A DNA stretch of 64,000 nucleotides from Paracoccaceae bacterium (GTDB lineage: Bacteria; Pseudomonadota; Alphaproteobacteria; Rhodobacterales; Rhodobacteraceae), in assembly GCA_026989355.1 (NCBI GenBank), contig JALSJM010000008.1, positions 124,001-188,000 of the forward strand. Direction: 5' to 3'. Position numbers and translations under genes: made by a program. Below, piece by piece: positions 46,948-55,461 of the stretch. Positions within the stretch are counted from its first letter, which is position 1; each line of letters starts with the position of its first letter. The notes beneath the pieces are model-generated. The model had not been told where the DNA came from. It ran no database searches and saw only the letters and a program-made list of their open reading frames with translations.

Positions 46948-47406
46948 TTACCCCAACCGGTCCTTGACCATCGGACCGACCTTTCCGAAATCCATCTGCC
47001 CGGTGTATTTCGCCTTCAGTTCCGCCATCACCCGGCCCATGTCACGGATCGACTGCGCCCCGGTATCAGCCAGCGCCCTGTCAATCGCTTCGGTGATTTC
47101 TTCGTCGCTCAGCTGGCGCGGCAGGAAATCCTCGATCACTCCGATCTCGGCCCGTTCCCCTTCGGCCAGTTCCAGGCGCCCCGCCTCTTCATAGGCATTC
47201 GCGCTTTCCTGGCGCTGCTTGACCATCCTGCCGAGAATCCCGAGGATTTCATCATCGCCCACGCCTTCCTCCCTGCCCTCGCTGCGCATCGCGATATCGC
47301 GATCCTTGATGGCAGCCATGATCAGGCGGAGCGTGGAAAGCCGGGTGGCATCCTTGCTCTTCATGGCCTCTTTCAGAGCGGCGTTCAGCCGGCTTCGCAT
47401 ATCCAT
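46948..47406 (-). CDS. GatB/YqeY domain protein
   Basis: The 152-residue helical protein resembles the tail domain of GatB, the amidotransferase subunit that recognises mischarged tRNA. As a free protein (YqeY) its role is unproven. Family blocks are MRSRLNAALKEAMKSKDATRLSTLRLIMAAIKD, MVKQRQESANAYEEAGR, EDFLPRQLSDEEI and the C-terminal MGRVMAELKAKYTGQMDFGKV. The start is at 47406 or 47400 (both Met). It is divergent from carA, with 184 bp between them. Confidence 0.9.
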   Translation of the reverse strand: MDMRSRLNAALKEAMKSKDATRLSTLRLIMAAIKDRDIAMRSEGREEGVGDDEILGILGRMVKQRQESANAYEEAGRLELAEGERAEIGVIEDFLPRQLSDEEITEAIDRALADTGAQSIRDMGRVMAELKAKYTGQMDFGKVGPMVKDRLG

Positions 47407-47500
47407 TCGATGTCCTCATCCCAAGACTGGCGAATATTTCGAAGTGTCCACCTTACCCTTTCCGGAACTGTCTGGCAAGAGCGCCGCCGTAAGCCGGGCA

Positions 47501-47515
47501 CAGGCTAACAGCCTG
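47501..47515. promoter_or_regulatory. Inverted repeat in the yqeY/carA divergent region
   Basis: CAGGCT-AAC-AGCCTG is a perfect 6-3-6 inverted repeat followed by an AT-rich run. It could be an operator or a small hairpin; no regulator is implied. Confidence 0.3.
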
Positions 47516-47590
47516 ATTTAAAACGAATTAAGGCCAACCCCTTTGCCCCTTGACCCTCACAGGCCCAACCCCTAGGTTCCGGCCAGACCG

Positions 47591-48799
47591 ATGCTGTCCG
47601 CTGCCTTCGAAAGTTCTGCCATGCCCTTTGCCCCGATCCCGGAATTGCAAGCGAAACCAACAGCCTGCCTTGCCCTGGCCGATGGAACCGTGTTCTTCGG
47701 GCAGGGATTCGGCGCCACCGGAACCACCACCGCCGAACTGTGCTTCAATACCGCCATGACCGGCTATCAGGAAATCATGACAGACCCCTCCTATGCCGGA
47801 CAGGTCGTAACCTTCACCTTCCCCCATGTGGGCAATGTGGGGGTAACCGAAGAAGATGGTGAAAGCGCCGGCCCGGTAGCGGCCGGCATGGTGGTGAGAT
47901 GGGATCCGACCGCACCTTCCAACTGGCGTGCGCAGGGCGGCCTGTCGGACTGGCTTGCACGGCACGGGCGCATCGCCATCGGCGGGATCGACACCCGCCG
48001 CCTGACCCGCACGATCCGCCATCAGGGCGCACCGCATGTGGCGCTGGCACATGAGCCCGCGGGCAATTTCGATATTGCCGATCTCGTGCAGAAGGCACAG
48101 GGGTTTCGGGGGCTTGAAGGGCTGGATCTGGCCCGCGACGTGACCTGCGCGCAAAGCTATCGCTGGAACGAAACCCGCTGGGCCTGGCCCCGGGGGTTCG
48201 GGCGGCGCGAAGGGCCGGGGCATCGGGTGGTGGCGCTTGATTACGGCGCCAAGCGCAATATCCTGCGCTGTCTGGCCAGCGCCGGGTGCGATGTCATCGT
48301 GCTGCCCGCCACCGCCACCGCCGAAGAGGTTCTGGCCCATGATCCGCAGGGGGTGTTCCTGTCGAACGGGCCGGGTGATCCGGCTGCCACCGGCGCCTAT
48401 GCGGTTCCGATGATCCGCGAGGTGCTGAAGGCCGACATTCCGGTGTTCGGCATCTGTCTTGGCCACCAGATGCTGGCACTGGCCCTTGGCGCGCAAACCG
48501 TCAAGATGAATCACGGCCACCACGGTGCCAACCATCCGGTGAAGGATCTGGAAACCGGCAAGGTCGAGATCACCAGCATGAATCACGGCTTCACCGTCGA
48601 TGCCCAGAGCCTGCCCGAAGGCGTGATCGAAACCCATGTCTCGTTGTTCGACGGATCGAACTGCGGCATCCGCATGACCGGGCGCCCGCCCCATGCCCCG
48701 GTATTTTCGGTGCAGCACCACCCCGAGGCAAGCCCCGGCCCGCAGGACAGCTATTACCTGTTCGAGCGTTTCGCCGCGGCAATGGCCCGGCAGGGCTGA
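47591..48799 (+). CDS. carA: Carbamoyl-phosphate synthase small subunit
   Basis: CarA supplies ammonia from glutamine for carbamoyl phosphate, the precursor of arginine and pyrimidines. The 402-residue product has the N-terminal CPSase domain (LALADGTVFFGQGFGATG, CFNTAMTGYQEIMTDPSYAGQ) and a class I glutamine amidotransferase domain with the nucleophile in FGICLGHQMLALALGA and the His-Glu pair in VQHHPEASPGP. Neither Met (47591 or 47621) has a strong Shine-Dalgarno, and homologues vary at the N-terminus, so the start is unsettled. carB is not in the window. Confidence 0.95.
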   Translation: MLSAAFESSAMPFAPIPELQAKPTACLALADGTVFFGQGFGATGTTTAELCFNTAMTGYQEIMTDPSYAGQVVTFTFPHVGNVGVTEEDGESAGPVAAGMVVRWDPTAPSNWRAQGGLSDWLARHGRIAIGGIDTRRLTRTIRHQGAPHVALAHEPAGNFDIADLVQKAQGFRGLEGLDLARDVTCAQSYRWNETRWAWPRGFGRREGPGHRVVALDYGAKRNILRCLASAGCDVIVLPATATAEEVLAHDPQGVFLSNGPGDPAATGAYAVPMIREVLKADIPVFGICLGHQMLALALGAQTVKMNHGHHGANHPVKDLETGKVEITSMNHGFTVDAQSLPEGVIETHVSLFDGSNCGIRMTGRPPHAPVFSVQHHPEASPGPQDSYYLFERFAAAMARQG

Positions 48800-48824
48800 T
48801 CCGGCGCGGCGATTTCCGGCACTG

Positions 48825-48839
48825 TTAACCCCCTCTTAA
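48825..48839. promoter_or_regulatory. CtrA-type binding site (TTAA-N7-TTAA)
   Basis: TTAACCCCCTCTTAA matches the full alphaproteobacterial CtrA consensus of two TTAA half-sites with a 7-bp spacer. It lies 50 bp before the glycosyltransferase start, with a further TTAA at 48849. The position suits direct activation or repression of that gene. Confidence 0.65.
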
Positions 48840-48889
48840 CCCGGATCGTTAAAATCTTAGCGAAACCGGTGTCTTGCCGAGGGGTATTC

Positions 48890-51181
48890 ATGCGTCAGCC
48901 GGAACTGACAACCATCACGCCGCGCGGAACATGCAAGAGGCGCGCGCAGCGTCGCTCGCTCGGGCAGGTGCTGGTGGAAAACGGAGTGCTTGCACCCGGC
49001 GATCTGGCCAAGGCCCAGGCACTGATGCTGCGCGAAGATGCCCGCCTGGAAGACATCCTGCTGCACAACCTGATGGTCGGCGAAGCCGAGCTTTACGGCG
49101 CCATGTGCCGCCAGCACGGGGTGCGGCTGGCCGATCTTGTGGCCACTCCCCCGGACCCGCGGCTGATCGATGTTCTGGGGGTCAAACGCTGTATCGCCCA
49201 GGGGCTGGTGCCCTGGAAACGGATCGGCGGGGCAACGGTGATCGCCACCGCGCGCCCGGACGAATTCGAGCGGTTCCGCGCCACTCTGCCCGGGAACTTC
49301 GGCCCCGTTCTGATGGCTGTCGCCCCGCTGGGTGATATTCACCGGGCACTGATGAACGCCCGGCTGCGCCTGCTTGCCGAAGCCGCCGAAACGCGGGTTG
49401 CCGCGCATGAAAGCTCGCGCCGCTGGAACCGGGGGCGGCTGCTCCGCGCGGCCCTGGCCGGGGGGCTGATCGCGATGGCCCTGATGGCGACAGATCCGCT
49501 GATGCTATTTGCGGCACTCACCCTGTGGGTAGTTCTGGCCCTGTGCCTTGGCATGGTGCTGAAACTGTCGGCCGCCATGGTGCAGCTGCGCGCGATGCGC
49601 CGGCGCGGCCACCCCTTTCTGAGCCGCCGCAACCGCCCGGTGATCGCGCGCCTGCCCACGGTTTCGGTGATGGTGCCGCTGTTTCGCGAACGCGAGATCG
49701 CCGGCCTGCTGGTCCGCCGTCTGCAACGGCTCAACTATCCGCGCGAACTGCTCGATATCCTGCTGGTCGTCGAAGAAGACGACACGCTCACCCGCGAAAC
49801 CCTGGCCCGAACCGCTCTGCCGCACTGGATGCGGGTGATCGTGGTGCCCCGCGGCCGGGTGCGCACCAAGCCGCGCGCGCTCAACTATGCGCTCGACTTC
49901 TGCCGCGGTTCGATCATCGGCGTCTATGATGCCGAAGATGCCCCCCACCCCGATCAGATCCACGAGATCGTGCGCCGCTTTCACGATCGCGGCCCCGAAG
50001 TGGCCTGCCTTCAGGGGATCCTTGACTTCTACAACCCCGGCCGCAACTGGCTGGCACGCTGCTTCACCATAGAATACGCCAGCTGGTTCCGGGTGGTGCT
50101 GCCGGGTATCAGCCGGCTGGGCCTTGCGATCCCGCTCGGCGGCACCACCCTGTTCTTCCGCCGCAAGGCGCTTGAAGCGCTCGGGGGGTGGGACGCCCAC
50201 AATGTCACCGAAGACGCCGACCTTGGCATCCGCCTTGCCCGGCACGGCTATCGCACCGAGGTAGTGCCCACCGTTACCCGGGAGGAAGCCAACTGCCGCC
50301 CCCTGCCCTGGATCCGGCAGCGGTCGCGCTGGTTGAAGGGCTTTGCGATCACCTGGGCCGTGCACATGAGAAACCCGCGCCAGAGCCTGCGCGACCTGGG
50401 CTGGCGCAGTTTCCTCGGCATGCAGATCCTGTTTCTCGGCACCTTCTCGCAGTTCCTTCTGGCGCCTCTGCTGTGGTCGTTCTGGGTGATTCCGCTGGGG
50501 ATTTCCCATCCGCTGGCGGTTCTGCTGCCCTGGCCGGTGGTGGCATCGTTCGGCACATTGTTCCTGCTGTGCGAGGCCGGCACCATCGCCATCGGAATGC
50601 TGGCCGTCTCGGGGCCGGCGCACCGGCATCTTCTGCCCTGGGTGCCGACGCTGCATTTCTATTACCCGCTGGCGACCCTGGCCGCCTGGAAGGCCTTGTG
50701 GGAAATCCTCACCCGCCCCTTCTACTGGGACAAGACGGCACATGGCCGGTTTTCAATGCCCGGGTCAGGGATCGCCGCACAACAGGCGGATGACCGTTGC
50801 CATGCTGCCGCAAGCAACGACCACACCGGAGCCGTTCCGGAAGATTCCGGCACCGGGCACTCCGGCAAATCCGCAAAACTGGGGAGCCCTTCCCGAAAGC
50901 AGCGCCCGGCCCAGCCCGACCAGCCGGCAGCGGCAGGCCCGGTATTCCGCCATCGCGGCCAGCCTGGGCAAACCAGCCCCGTTCCGGCTGCACCACCGCC
51001 CCGGACCCCGGACAGGCCCCCTGCGGCACATCCGGCCGCGCCCCCTGCCCCCGTGCCTATGATCCGGCCAGCCGCTCCTCCTGTCTTGCGTCCAGTTCAA
51101 GACGCGTTTCGAAGGCCTTCGAAATGTGCTCCTTCAGGGCCGCATAGGCTGCATCGCCGTCTCCCGCCTCGATCGCCCTGA
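48890..51181 (+). CDS. Membrane glycosyltransferase (GT2) with N-terminal MshEN-like domain
   Basis: Residues about 20-80 carry two 24-residue leucine-spaced segments separated by exactly 5 residues (from SLGQVLVENG to RLEDILLHN...), the MshEN layout that binds c-di-GMP, although some key residues differ. Two membrane spans follow (about 180-225). The GT2 domain has VSVMVPLFREREIAGLL, the VYDAEDAPHPDQI acidic motif, TEDADLGIRLARHGYR and QRSRWLKGF. Further C-terminal spans come next. Homology fades after RPFYWDKTAHG (about residue 622); the last ~140 residues are Pro/Ala-rich and their DNA overlaps the convergent GntR gene. ATG at 48890 follows GAGGGG. It probably makes an exopolysaccharide. 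Confidence 0.87.
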   Translation: MRQPELTTITPRGTCKRRAQRRSLGQVLVENGVLAPGDLAKAQALMLREDARLEDILLHNLMVGEAELYGAMCRQHGVRLADLVATPPDPRLIDVLGVKRCIAQGLVPWKRIGGATVIATARPDEFERFRATLPGNFGPVLMAVAPLGDIHRALMNARLRLLAEAAETRVAAHESSRRWNRGRLLRAALAGGLIAMALMATDPLMLFAALTLWVVLALCLGMVLKLSAAMVQLRAMRRRGHPFLSRRNRPVIARLPTVSVMVPLFREREIAGLLVRRLQRLNYPRELLDILLVVEEDDTLTRETLARTALPHWMRVIVVPRGRVRTKPRALNYALDFCRGSIIGVYDAEDAPHPDQIHEIVRRFHDRGPEVACLQGILDFYNPGRNWLARCFTIEYASWFRVVLPGISRLGLAIPLGGTTLFFRRKALEALGGWDAHNVTEDADLGIRLARHGYRTEVVPTVTREEANCRPLPWIRQRSRWLKGFAITWAVHMRNPRQSLRDLGWRSFLGMQILFLGTFSQFLLAPLLWSFWVIPLGISHPLAVLLPWPVVASFGTLFLLCEAGTIAIGMLAVSGPAHRHLLPWVPTLHFYYPLATLAAWKALWEILTRPFYWDKTAHGRFSMPGSGIAAQQADDRCHAAASNDHTGAVPEDSGTGHSGKSAKLGSPSRKQRPAQPDQPAAAGPVFRHRGQPGQTSPVPAAPPPRTPDRPPAAHPAAPPAPVPMIRPAAPPVLRPVQDAFRRPSKCAPSGPHRLHRRLPPRSP

Positions 51182-51716
51182 CTATGGCGTCATGTTCGCC
51201 GATCGCCCCCTGCGAGCGGCCCTCGACGGCCAGAGATGTGGTTGCCATCAGCGCCATGGTGCGATGCACCAGATCAAGCTGCTGCACCAGATAGCGGTTG
51301 TGCGAAGCCAGGTGGATCTGCCGGTGAAAGCGGCGATTGGTGCGCGCCAGCGCCGCCGGCTCCCCGACCAGCGTGCGATCCTCCTCGACCATGCGGCGCA
51401 GCACGCGCACCTCTTCCGGGGTGGCATGCCGGGCGGCAAGGCGGGCGGCAAGCCCCTCGAGTTCGGCACGCACCACGTAAAGCTCGGCCAGCTGGTTGTG
51501 ATCCAGCGAGGCAACGATCAGGCTGCGTCCCTCGCGCCGCAACAGCGACTGGGTTTCAAGCCGCTGCAATGCCTCGCGGACCGGGGTGCGCGATACGCCG
51601 AAACGCTCGGCAAGTTCGGATTCAACCAGCCGGTCGCCCGGCTGATAGACTCCGATGTCGATCGCTTCGAGTATCAGTTCATAGGCATCCCTGCCGTTCT
51701 GCCTGTTGCCGGTCAT
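51057..51716 (-). CDS. GntR-family transcriptional regulator (FadR/FCD subfamily)
   Basis: The 219-residue product has an N-terminal winged helix (DAYELILEAIDIGVYQPGDRLVESELAERFGVSRTPVREALQRLETQSLLRREG) and a helical FCD ligand domain with the metal-binding pattern RRFHRQIHLASHNRYLVQQ and EHISKAFETRLE. Such regulators usually respond to organic acids or sugar acids. ATG at 51716 follows AAGGAGC. It is divergent from a nucleotidase gene. Its 3' 125 bp overlap the reading frame of the convergent glycosyltransferase tail, and I trust the GntR frame there because it is conserved to the end. Confidence 0.92.
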   Translation of the reverse strand: MTGNRQNGRDAYELILEAIDIGVYQPGDRLVESELAERFGVSRTPVREALQRLETQSLLRREGRSLIVASLDHNQLAELYVVRAELEGLAARLAARHATPEEVRVLRRMVEEDRTLVGEPAALARTNRRFHRQIHLASHNRYLVQQLDLVHRTMALMATTSLAVEGRSQGAIGEHDAIVRAIEAGDGDAAYAALKEHISKAFETRLELDARQEERLAGS

Positions 51717-51839
51717 GGTTGCTCCTTGTATGCTCATGCTTTGCCACATTGCCGGACAAAGTGCAAAGCCCCAGCCCGATGCGCCGCCGCCGGATCCGGG
51801 GTGCACGGGCCACACCGCCGGAACAGCAGGGAAACCGCC

Positions 51840-52487
51840 ATGCCCAACCGATCGCTGGCCCATGTGCGCCACTGGGTGTTTGATCTTGACAACACGCTTT
51901 ACCCACCCGAGGCACGGCTGTTCGACCAGATCGAGGTCAGGATGACCGAATTCGTGATGCAGGCGCTCGGCGTGACGCACCGCGAAGCCGATCGCCTCCG
52001 TCGCCACTACTGGCAGAAATACGGCACAACGCTTGCCGGGCTGATGCGCGAACATGGTGTCGATCCCGCGCCCTATCTTGCTGATGTGCATGAAATATCG
52101 CTTGAACACCTCGCCCCCGATCCGGGGCTGGCCAAGGTGATCGCCGCCCTTCCGGGACGGAAGATCGTACACACCAACGGCTCGGCCGCGCATGCTGAAA
52201 GGGTGCTGGCGGCACGGGGGCTGGCACACGTGTTCGACGCTTGCTTCGGCATCGAACACGCCGATTTCCACCCCAAGCCCGAAGCCCGTGCCTTCGAGGT
52301 GGTGTTCGTCCGCGGGCGGGTTGAGCCTTCCCGCGCGGCAATGTTCGAGGATGACGCACGCAATCTGGAAGCCCCCCACGCAATGGGGTTGCGTTGCATC
52401 CACGTGGCCCCCCGCCCGGCCCGGAGCCCGCATGTGCATCACCACACCGCCGATCTGCGGGCGTTTCTGGAAAAACTCGTTCGCTGA
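51840..52487 (+). CDS. Pyrimidine 5'-nucleotidase-type HAD hydrolase
   Basis: The 215-residue product is a HAD phosphatase of the SDT1/pyrimidine 5'-nucleotidase group. Motif I is WVFDLDNTLYPPEARLF, motif II VHTNGSAAHAERVL, motif III lysine HPKPEARAFE and motif IV MFEDDARNLEAPHAMG. Its Arg-rich helical cap (MTEFVMQALGVTHREADRLRRHYWQKYGTTLAGL) is the subfamily type. It dephosphorylates nucleoside monophosphates or related small phosphates. ATG at 51840 has AGGGAAA upstream. Confidence 0.9.
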   Translation: MPNRSLAHVRHWVFDLDNTLYPPEARLFDQIEVRMTEFVMQALGVTHREADRLRRHYWQKYGTTLAGLMREHGVDPAPYLADVHEISLEHLAPDPGLAKVIAALPGRKIVHTNGSAAHAERVLAARGLAHVFDACFGIEHADFHPKPEARAFEVVFVRGRVEPSRAAMFEDDARNLEAPHAMGLRCIHVAPRPARSPHVHHHTADLRAFLEKLVR

Positions 52488-52577
52488 AAGCCCGCATCAA
52501 TCCTGCGGCAGTGCATCGCATGGCAATAGGGGCCACGAAAAGCCATATAGTGGCAAATTGCATTCAGGAGGGCGAAT

Positions 52578-52808
52578 ATGACCGCACATGACCAGAAAAC
52601 CGTGAATGAAATGGCCGAAGCTGTTGCTCAGGAGCACCATGGCGAGGAAGACACACCGGGCCTGGAACGAGGGGCCTATCTGCTGGCGCTGGTGCTGGTG
52701 GGGGCACTGGTGGGCGCGGGCATCGCCTTTGGCCCGGCAGGCACGGCGATGGTTGCGGTCGCTCTGGCAATCCTCTCGCTGATCACGCTGGTCATCCTGA
52801 CCAAGTAA
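52578..52808 (+). CDS. Small two-span membrane protein of unknown function
   Basis: The 76-residue product has a charged N-terminus (MTAHDQKTVNEMAEAVAQEHHGEEDTPG cut here to its acidic/His character), then two hydrophobic spans (about residues 33-52 and 54-74) ending LVILTK. A strong AGGAGG site precedes the ATG, and a hairpin terminator follows, which supports a real gene with its own short transcript. It resembles small aa3-oxidase subunit IV-like or unannotated Rhodobacteraceae membrane proteins only in general layout; no family is claimed. Confidence 0.78.
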   Translation: MTAHDQKTVNEMAEAVAQEHHGEEDTPGLERGAYLLALVLVGALVGAGIAFGPAGTAMVAVALAILSLITLVILTK

Positions 52809-52841
52809 CGGGGCCCCTGCAATACCGCAGGCGCCCGAGAG

Positions 52842-52884
52842 AAAGGCCCGCTCGGCACCGCCCGACCGGCGGGGGCCTTTTCCC
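52842..52884 (+). terminator. Rho-independent terminator after the small membrane protein
   Basis: AAAGGCCC (52842-52849) pairs with GGGCCTTT (52873-52880) over a GC-rich, partly paired loop; a T and CCCC follow. It ends the small transcript before the UbiH-type gene. Confidence 0.7.
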
Positions 52885-52963
52885 CTGCTCCCTGCGCCAT
52901 CTTGCGCATGCCTATGGGCCTTCCGGCACAACCACGCTACTCTGGTGATGGAGGAGCCACCAG

Positions 52964-54163
52964 ATGAGCCGAATCAAAACCGATATCCTGATCTCCGGCG
53001 GCGGCGTTGCCGGGCTGACGGCGGCGGCCGTTTTCGGCGCGGCGGGGTTTCGGGTGATCTGCGTCGATCCCGCGCCGCCGATCACCAGCGAAGCCGATCC
53101 GCAGGCCGATCTGCGCACCACTGCCTTTCTGCAACCCGCCCGCGCCCTGCTTGACGAAGCCGGCCTGTGGACACGCCTTGCCCCTCATGCCGCGCCGCTG
53201 CAGATCATGCGCATCATCGATGCCGGCGGAAAAACGCCCGAACCCCGGGTGATCCGCGATTTCGATGCCGCCGAAATTTCCGATCAGCCCTTCGGCTGGA
53301 ACCTTCCGAACTGGCTGCTCAGACGCGAGATGACCGCCCGGATCGGTGAACTGGAAACCGTTGATTTCCGCCCCGGAACCGCCACTGTCGGCGTGCTGCC
53401 CCGCCTGAGCGAGGCCGTTGTCACCCTTTCCGACGGCACCCGTGTCTCGGCCCGGCTGCTGATCGCCGCCGACGGGCGCGATTCGCCCGTGCGCGCGGCG
53501 CTCGGCATTCCGGCAACCACCATCCGCTATGGCCAGAAGGCGCTGGCCTTTGCCGTTACCCATCCGATCCCGCACGAGAATGTTTCGATCGAGATCCACC
53601 GTTCGGGCGGCCCCTTTACCCTGGTGCCCCTGCCCGACCGCAACGGCCGGCCCTGCTCGGCCGTGGTATGGATGGAGCGGGGCCCCGAGGCGCTGCGGCT
53701 GCAGAAGCTGCCGCATGCGGAATTCGAGGCCGCGATGAGCGCCCGTTCGGCGCATGTGCTGGGGCCGCTCGAACTGGTAACGCGCCGCAGCCTCTGGCCG
53801 ATCATCAGCCAGCACGCGGCGCGCATGACGGGCGAACGCACGGCGCTGATGGCCGAAGCGGCGCATGTGGTGCCGCCGATCGGAGCGCAGGGGCTGAACA
53901 TGAGCCTCGGCGATTTGCGGGTGTTGCTGGAACTGGCGCGCGCGCACCCCGACGAACTGGGCGAACGGGCCATGCTGGATACCTATCACCGCCGTCGCTA
54001 TCCCGAAGTGCGTCTGCGCCTGGCGGGGATCGACATGCTGAACCGCACCTCGATGATTGCGGCCCGCCCCTTGCGTGATCTGCGCGCTGCAGCGCTGAAT
54101 GCACTCTGTGCCACAGCTCCGGTGCGCAGAGCGCTGATGCGTGCGGGGCTCGGCATGCGCTGA
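52964..54163 (+). CDS. UbiH/UbiF-type FAD-dependent monooxygenase
   Basis: The 399-residue product fits ubiquinone-biosynthesis aromatic hydroxylases. Its N-terminal FAD motif is DILISGGGVAGLTAAAVFGAAGF (GxGxxG form GGGVAG), the middle DG motif is LLIAADGRDSPVRAALG, and the late FAD-ribityl motif is ALMAEAAHVVPPIGAQGLNMSLGD. The last carries A in place of the usual GD of GDAAH (EAAHVVPP). Which ring position it hydroxylates cannot be told. ATG at 52964 follows AGGAG with good spacing. It is a single gene. Confidence 0.88.
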   Translation: MSRIKTDILISGGGVAGLTAAAVFGAAGFRVICVDPAPPITSEADPQADLRTTAFLQPARALLDEAGLWTRLAPHAAPLQIMRIIDAGGKTPEPRVIRDFDAAEISDQPFGWNLPNWLLRREMTARIGELETVDFRPGTATVGVLPRLSEAVVTLSDGTRVSARLLIAADGRDSPVRAALGIPATTIRYGQKALAFAVTHPIPHENVSIEIHRSGGPFTLVPLPDRNGRPCSAVVWMERGPEALRLQKLPHAEFEAAMSARSAHVLGPLELVTRRSLWPIISQHAARMTGERTALMAEAAHVVPPIGAQGLNMSLGDLRVLLELARAHPDELGERAMLDTYHRRRYPEVRLRLAGIDMLNRTSMIAARPLRDLRAAALNALCATAPVRRALMRAGLGMR

Positions 54164-54242
54164 AAGGCATCCGCCTGCGCAGCCGGCCCGCTCCGGATAC
54201 GCAGGCGGGGACCTGCAGACCGGTAACAGGAAACGGAAGACA

Positions 54243-55382
54243 CTATCGGGCAGGACCGAAGAGCCTGTCGAACGCGGGTTCGAGGCGGGCAAGCGTGGCG
54301 TCCACGTCCTTCAGCTTGTCGAGTCCGAAAAGGCCGATCCGGAAGCTCCGGAAATCCCGGCCCTCGTCCACCATGAGTGGCACCCCGGCGGCGACCTGAA
54401 GGCCCTGTGCGGCGAATTTGCTGCCATTATGGAGATCCGGATCATCGGTATGGCTGACAACCACGCCGGGTGCCTCGAAACCGGGGGCAGCCACCGATTT
54501 CACACCACGGGACGCCAGCGCTGCACGCACCCTTCGGCCCTGCTCCCATTGCGCTTCGCACAAAGTGTCGAAACCGATCGCGCGCATCTCGTTCATGATG
54601 TCGCGCAAGCGTGCCAGCGCATCGGTGGGCATGGTGGCGTGATAGGCATGGGCACCCGATTCGTAGGCCTCCATGATGGCCACCCATCTGGCAAGATCGA
54701 GTGCGAAACTTGTGGAGCGGCTTTCGTCGAGACGGGTGCGGGCGGCGGCATTCAGCATCACCATGCCGGCCGAAGGCGAACCCGACCACCCCTTCTGGGG
54801 CGCCGAAATCAGCACATCCACCCCGGCTTTTTCCATGTCCACCCAGATCGTGCCGGAAGCGATGCAATCCAGCACGAAAAGGCCGCCGACGTCATGCATC
54901 GCGCGGCCAAGCGCGGCCAGGTAGTCATCGGGCAGGATCATGCCCGAAGCGGTTTCCACATGGGGCGCGAAAAGCATATCGGGCCTTTGCACGGCGATCT
55001 CGGCCAGCACCTCATCGATCGGTGGCGGCGAAAAGGGGGCCTGCGGACCGTTGCCGGCGGGGCGCGCCATCAGCACGGTTTCATCCGCTGGAATCTGCCC
55101 CAGCTCGAATATCTGGCTCCAGCGATAGCTGAAGAACCCGTTTCGGATCACCATCACCTTGCGATCGGTGGCAAACTGGCGCGCCACGGCTTCCATTGCA
55201 CAGGTTCCGCCCCCGGGCACCAGGGCCACCGATGCCGCGTTGTAAACCTCTTTCAGCGTGCCCGAGATATCGCGCATCACCTGCTGGAAGCGCTTCGACA
55301 TGTGATTGAGCGAGCGATCAGTGAACACCACCGAATATTCCAGCAGGCCGTCGGGGTCGATTTCGGGATTGAGGCCGGGCAT
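54243..55382 (-). CDS. Class V aminotransferase (alanine--glyoxylate/serine--pyruvate type)
   Basis: The 379-residue PLP enzyme has a GGGTCAMEAVARQF cofactor loop, the VLDCIASGTIW aspartate region and the Schiff-base lysine in ISAPQKGWSGSPSAGMVML. The C-terminal domain includes RIGLFGLDKLKDVD. Family members transaminate glyoxylate with alanine or serine, or act on 2-aminoethylphosphonate; the substrate is not fixed by sequence. AGGAGA precedes the ATG at 55382. It lies just downstream of two Lrp/AsnC genes on the same strand, 79 bp away, and may be one of their targets. Confidence 0.9.
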   Translation of the reverse strand: MPGLNPEIDPDGLLEYSVVFTDRSLNHMSKRFQQVMRDISGTLKEVYNAASVALVPGGGTCAMEAVARQFATDRKVMVIRNGFFSYRWSQIFELGQIPADETVLMARPAGNGPQAPFSPPPIDEVLAEIAVQRPDMLFAPHVETASGMILPDDYLAALGRAMHDVGGLFVLDCIASGTIWVDMEKAGVDVLISAPQKGWSGSPSAGMVMLNAAARTRLDESRSTSFALDLARWVAIMEAYESGAHAYHATMPTDALARLRDIMNEMRAIGFDTLCEAQWEQGRRVRAALASRGVKSVAAPGFEAPGVVVSHTDDPDLHNGSKFAAQGLQVAAGVPLMVDEGRDFRSFRIGLFGLDKLKDVDATLARLEPAFDRLFGPAR

Positions 55383-55461
55383 CGGGCTTCTCCTGTGGCT
55401 GTTTCGGCGCGACTCTCCCCGAAAGTCCGGGCTGCCGCAAGGGCAAATCAGGAGATGCCGG

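Noticed and set aside
47518-47531. TTAA-N6-TTAA before carA as a CtrA site
   Set aside because: The spacer is six rather than seven bases, and carA is a housekeeping gene not expected under CtrA.
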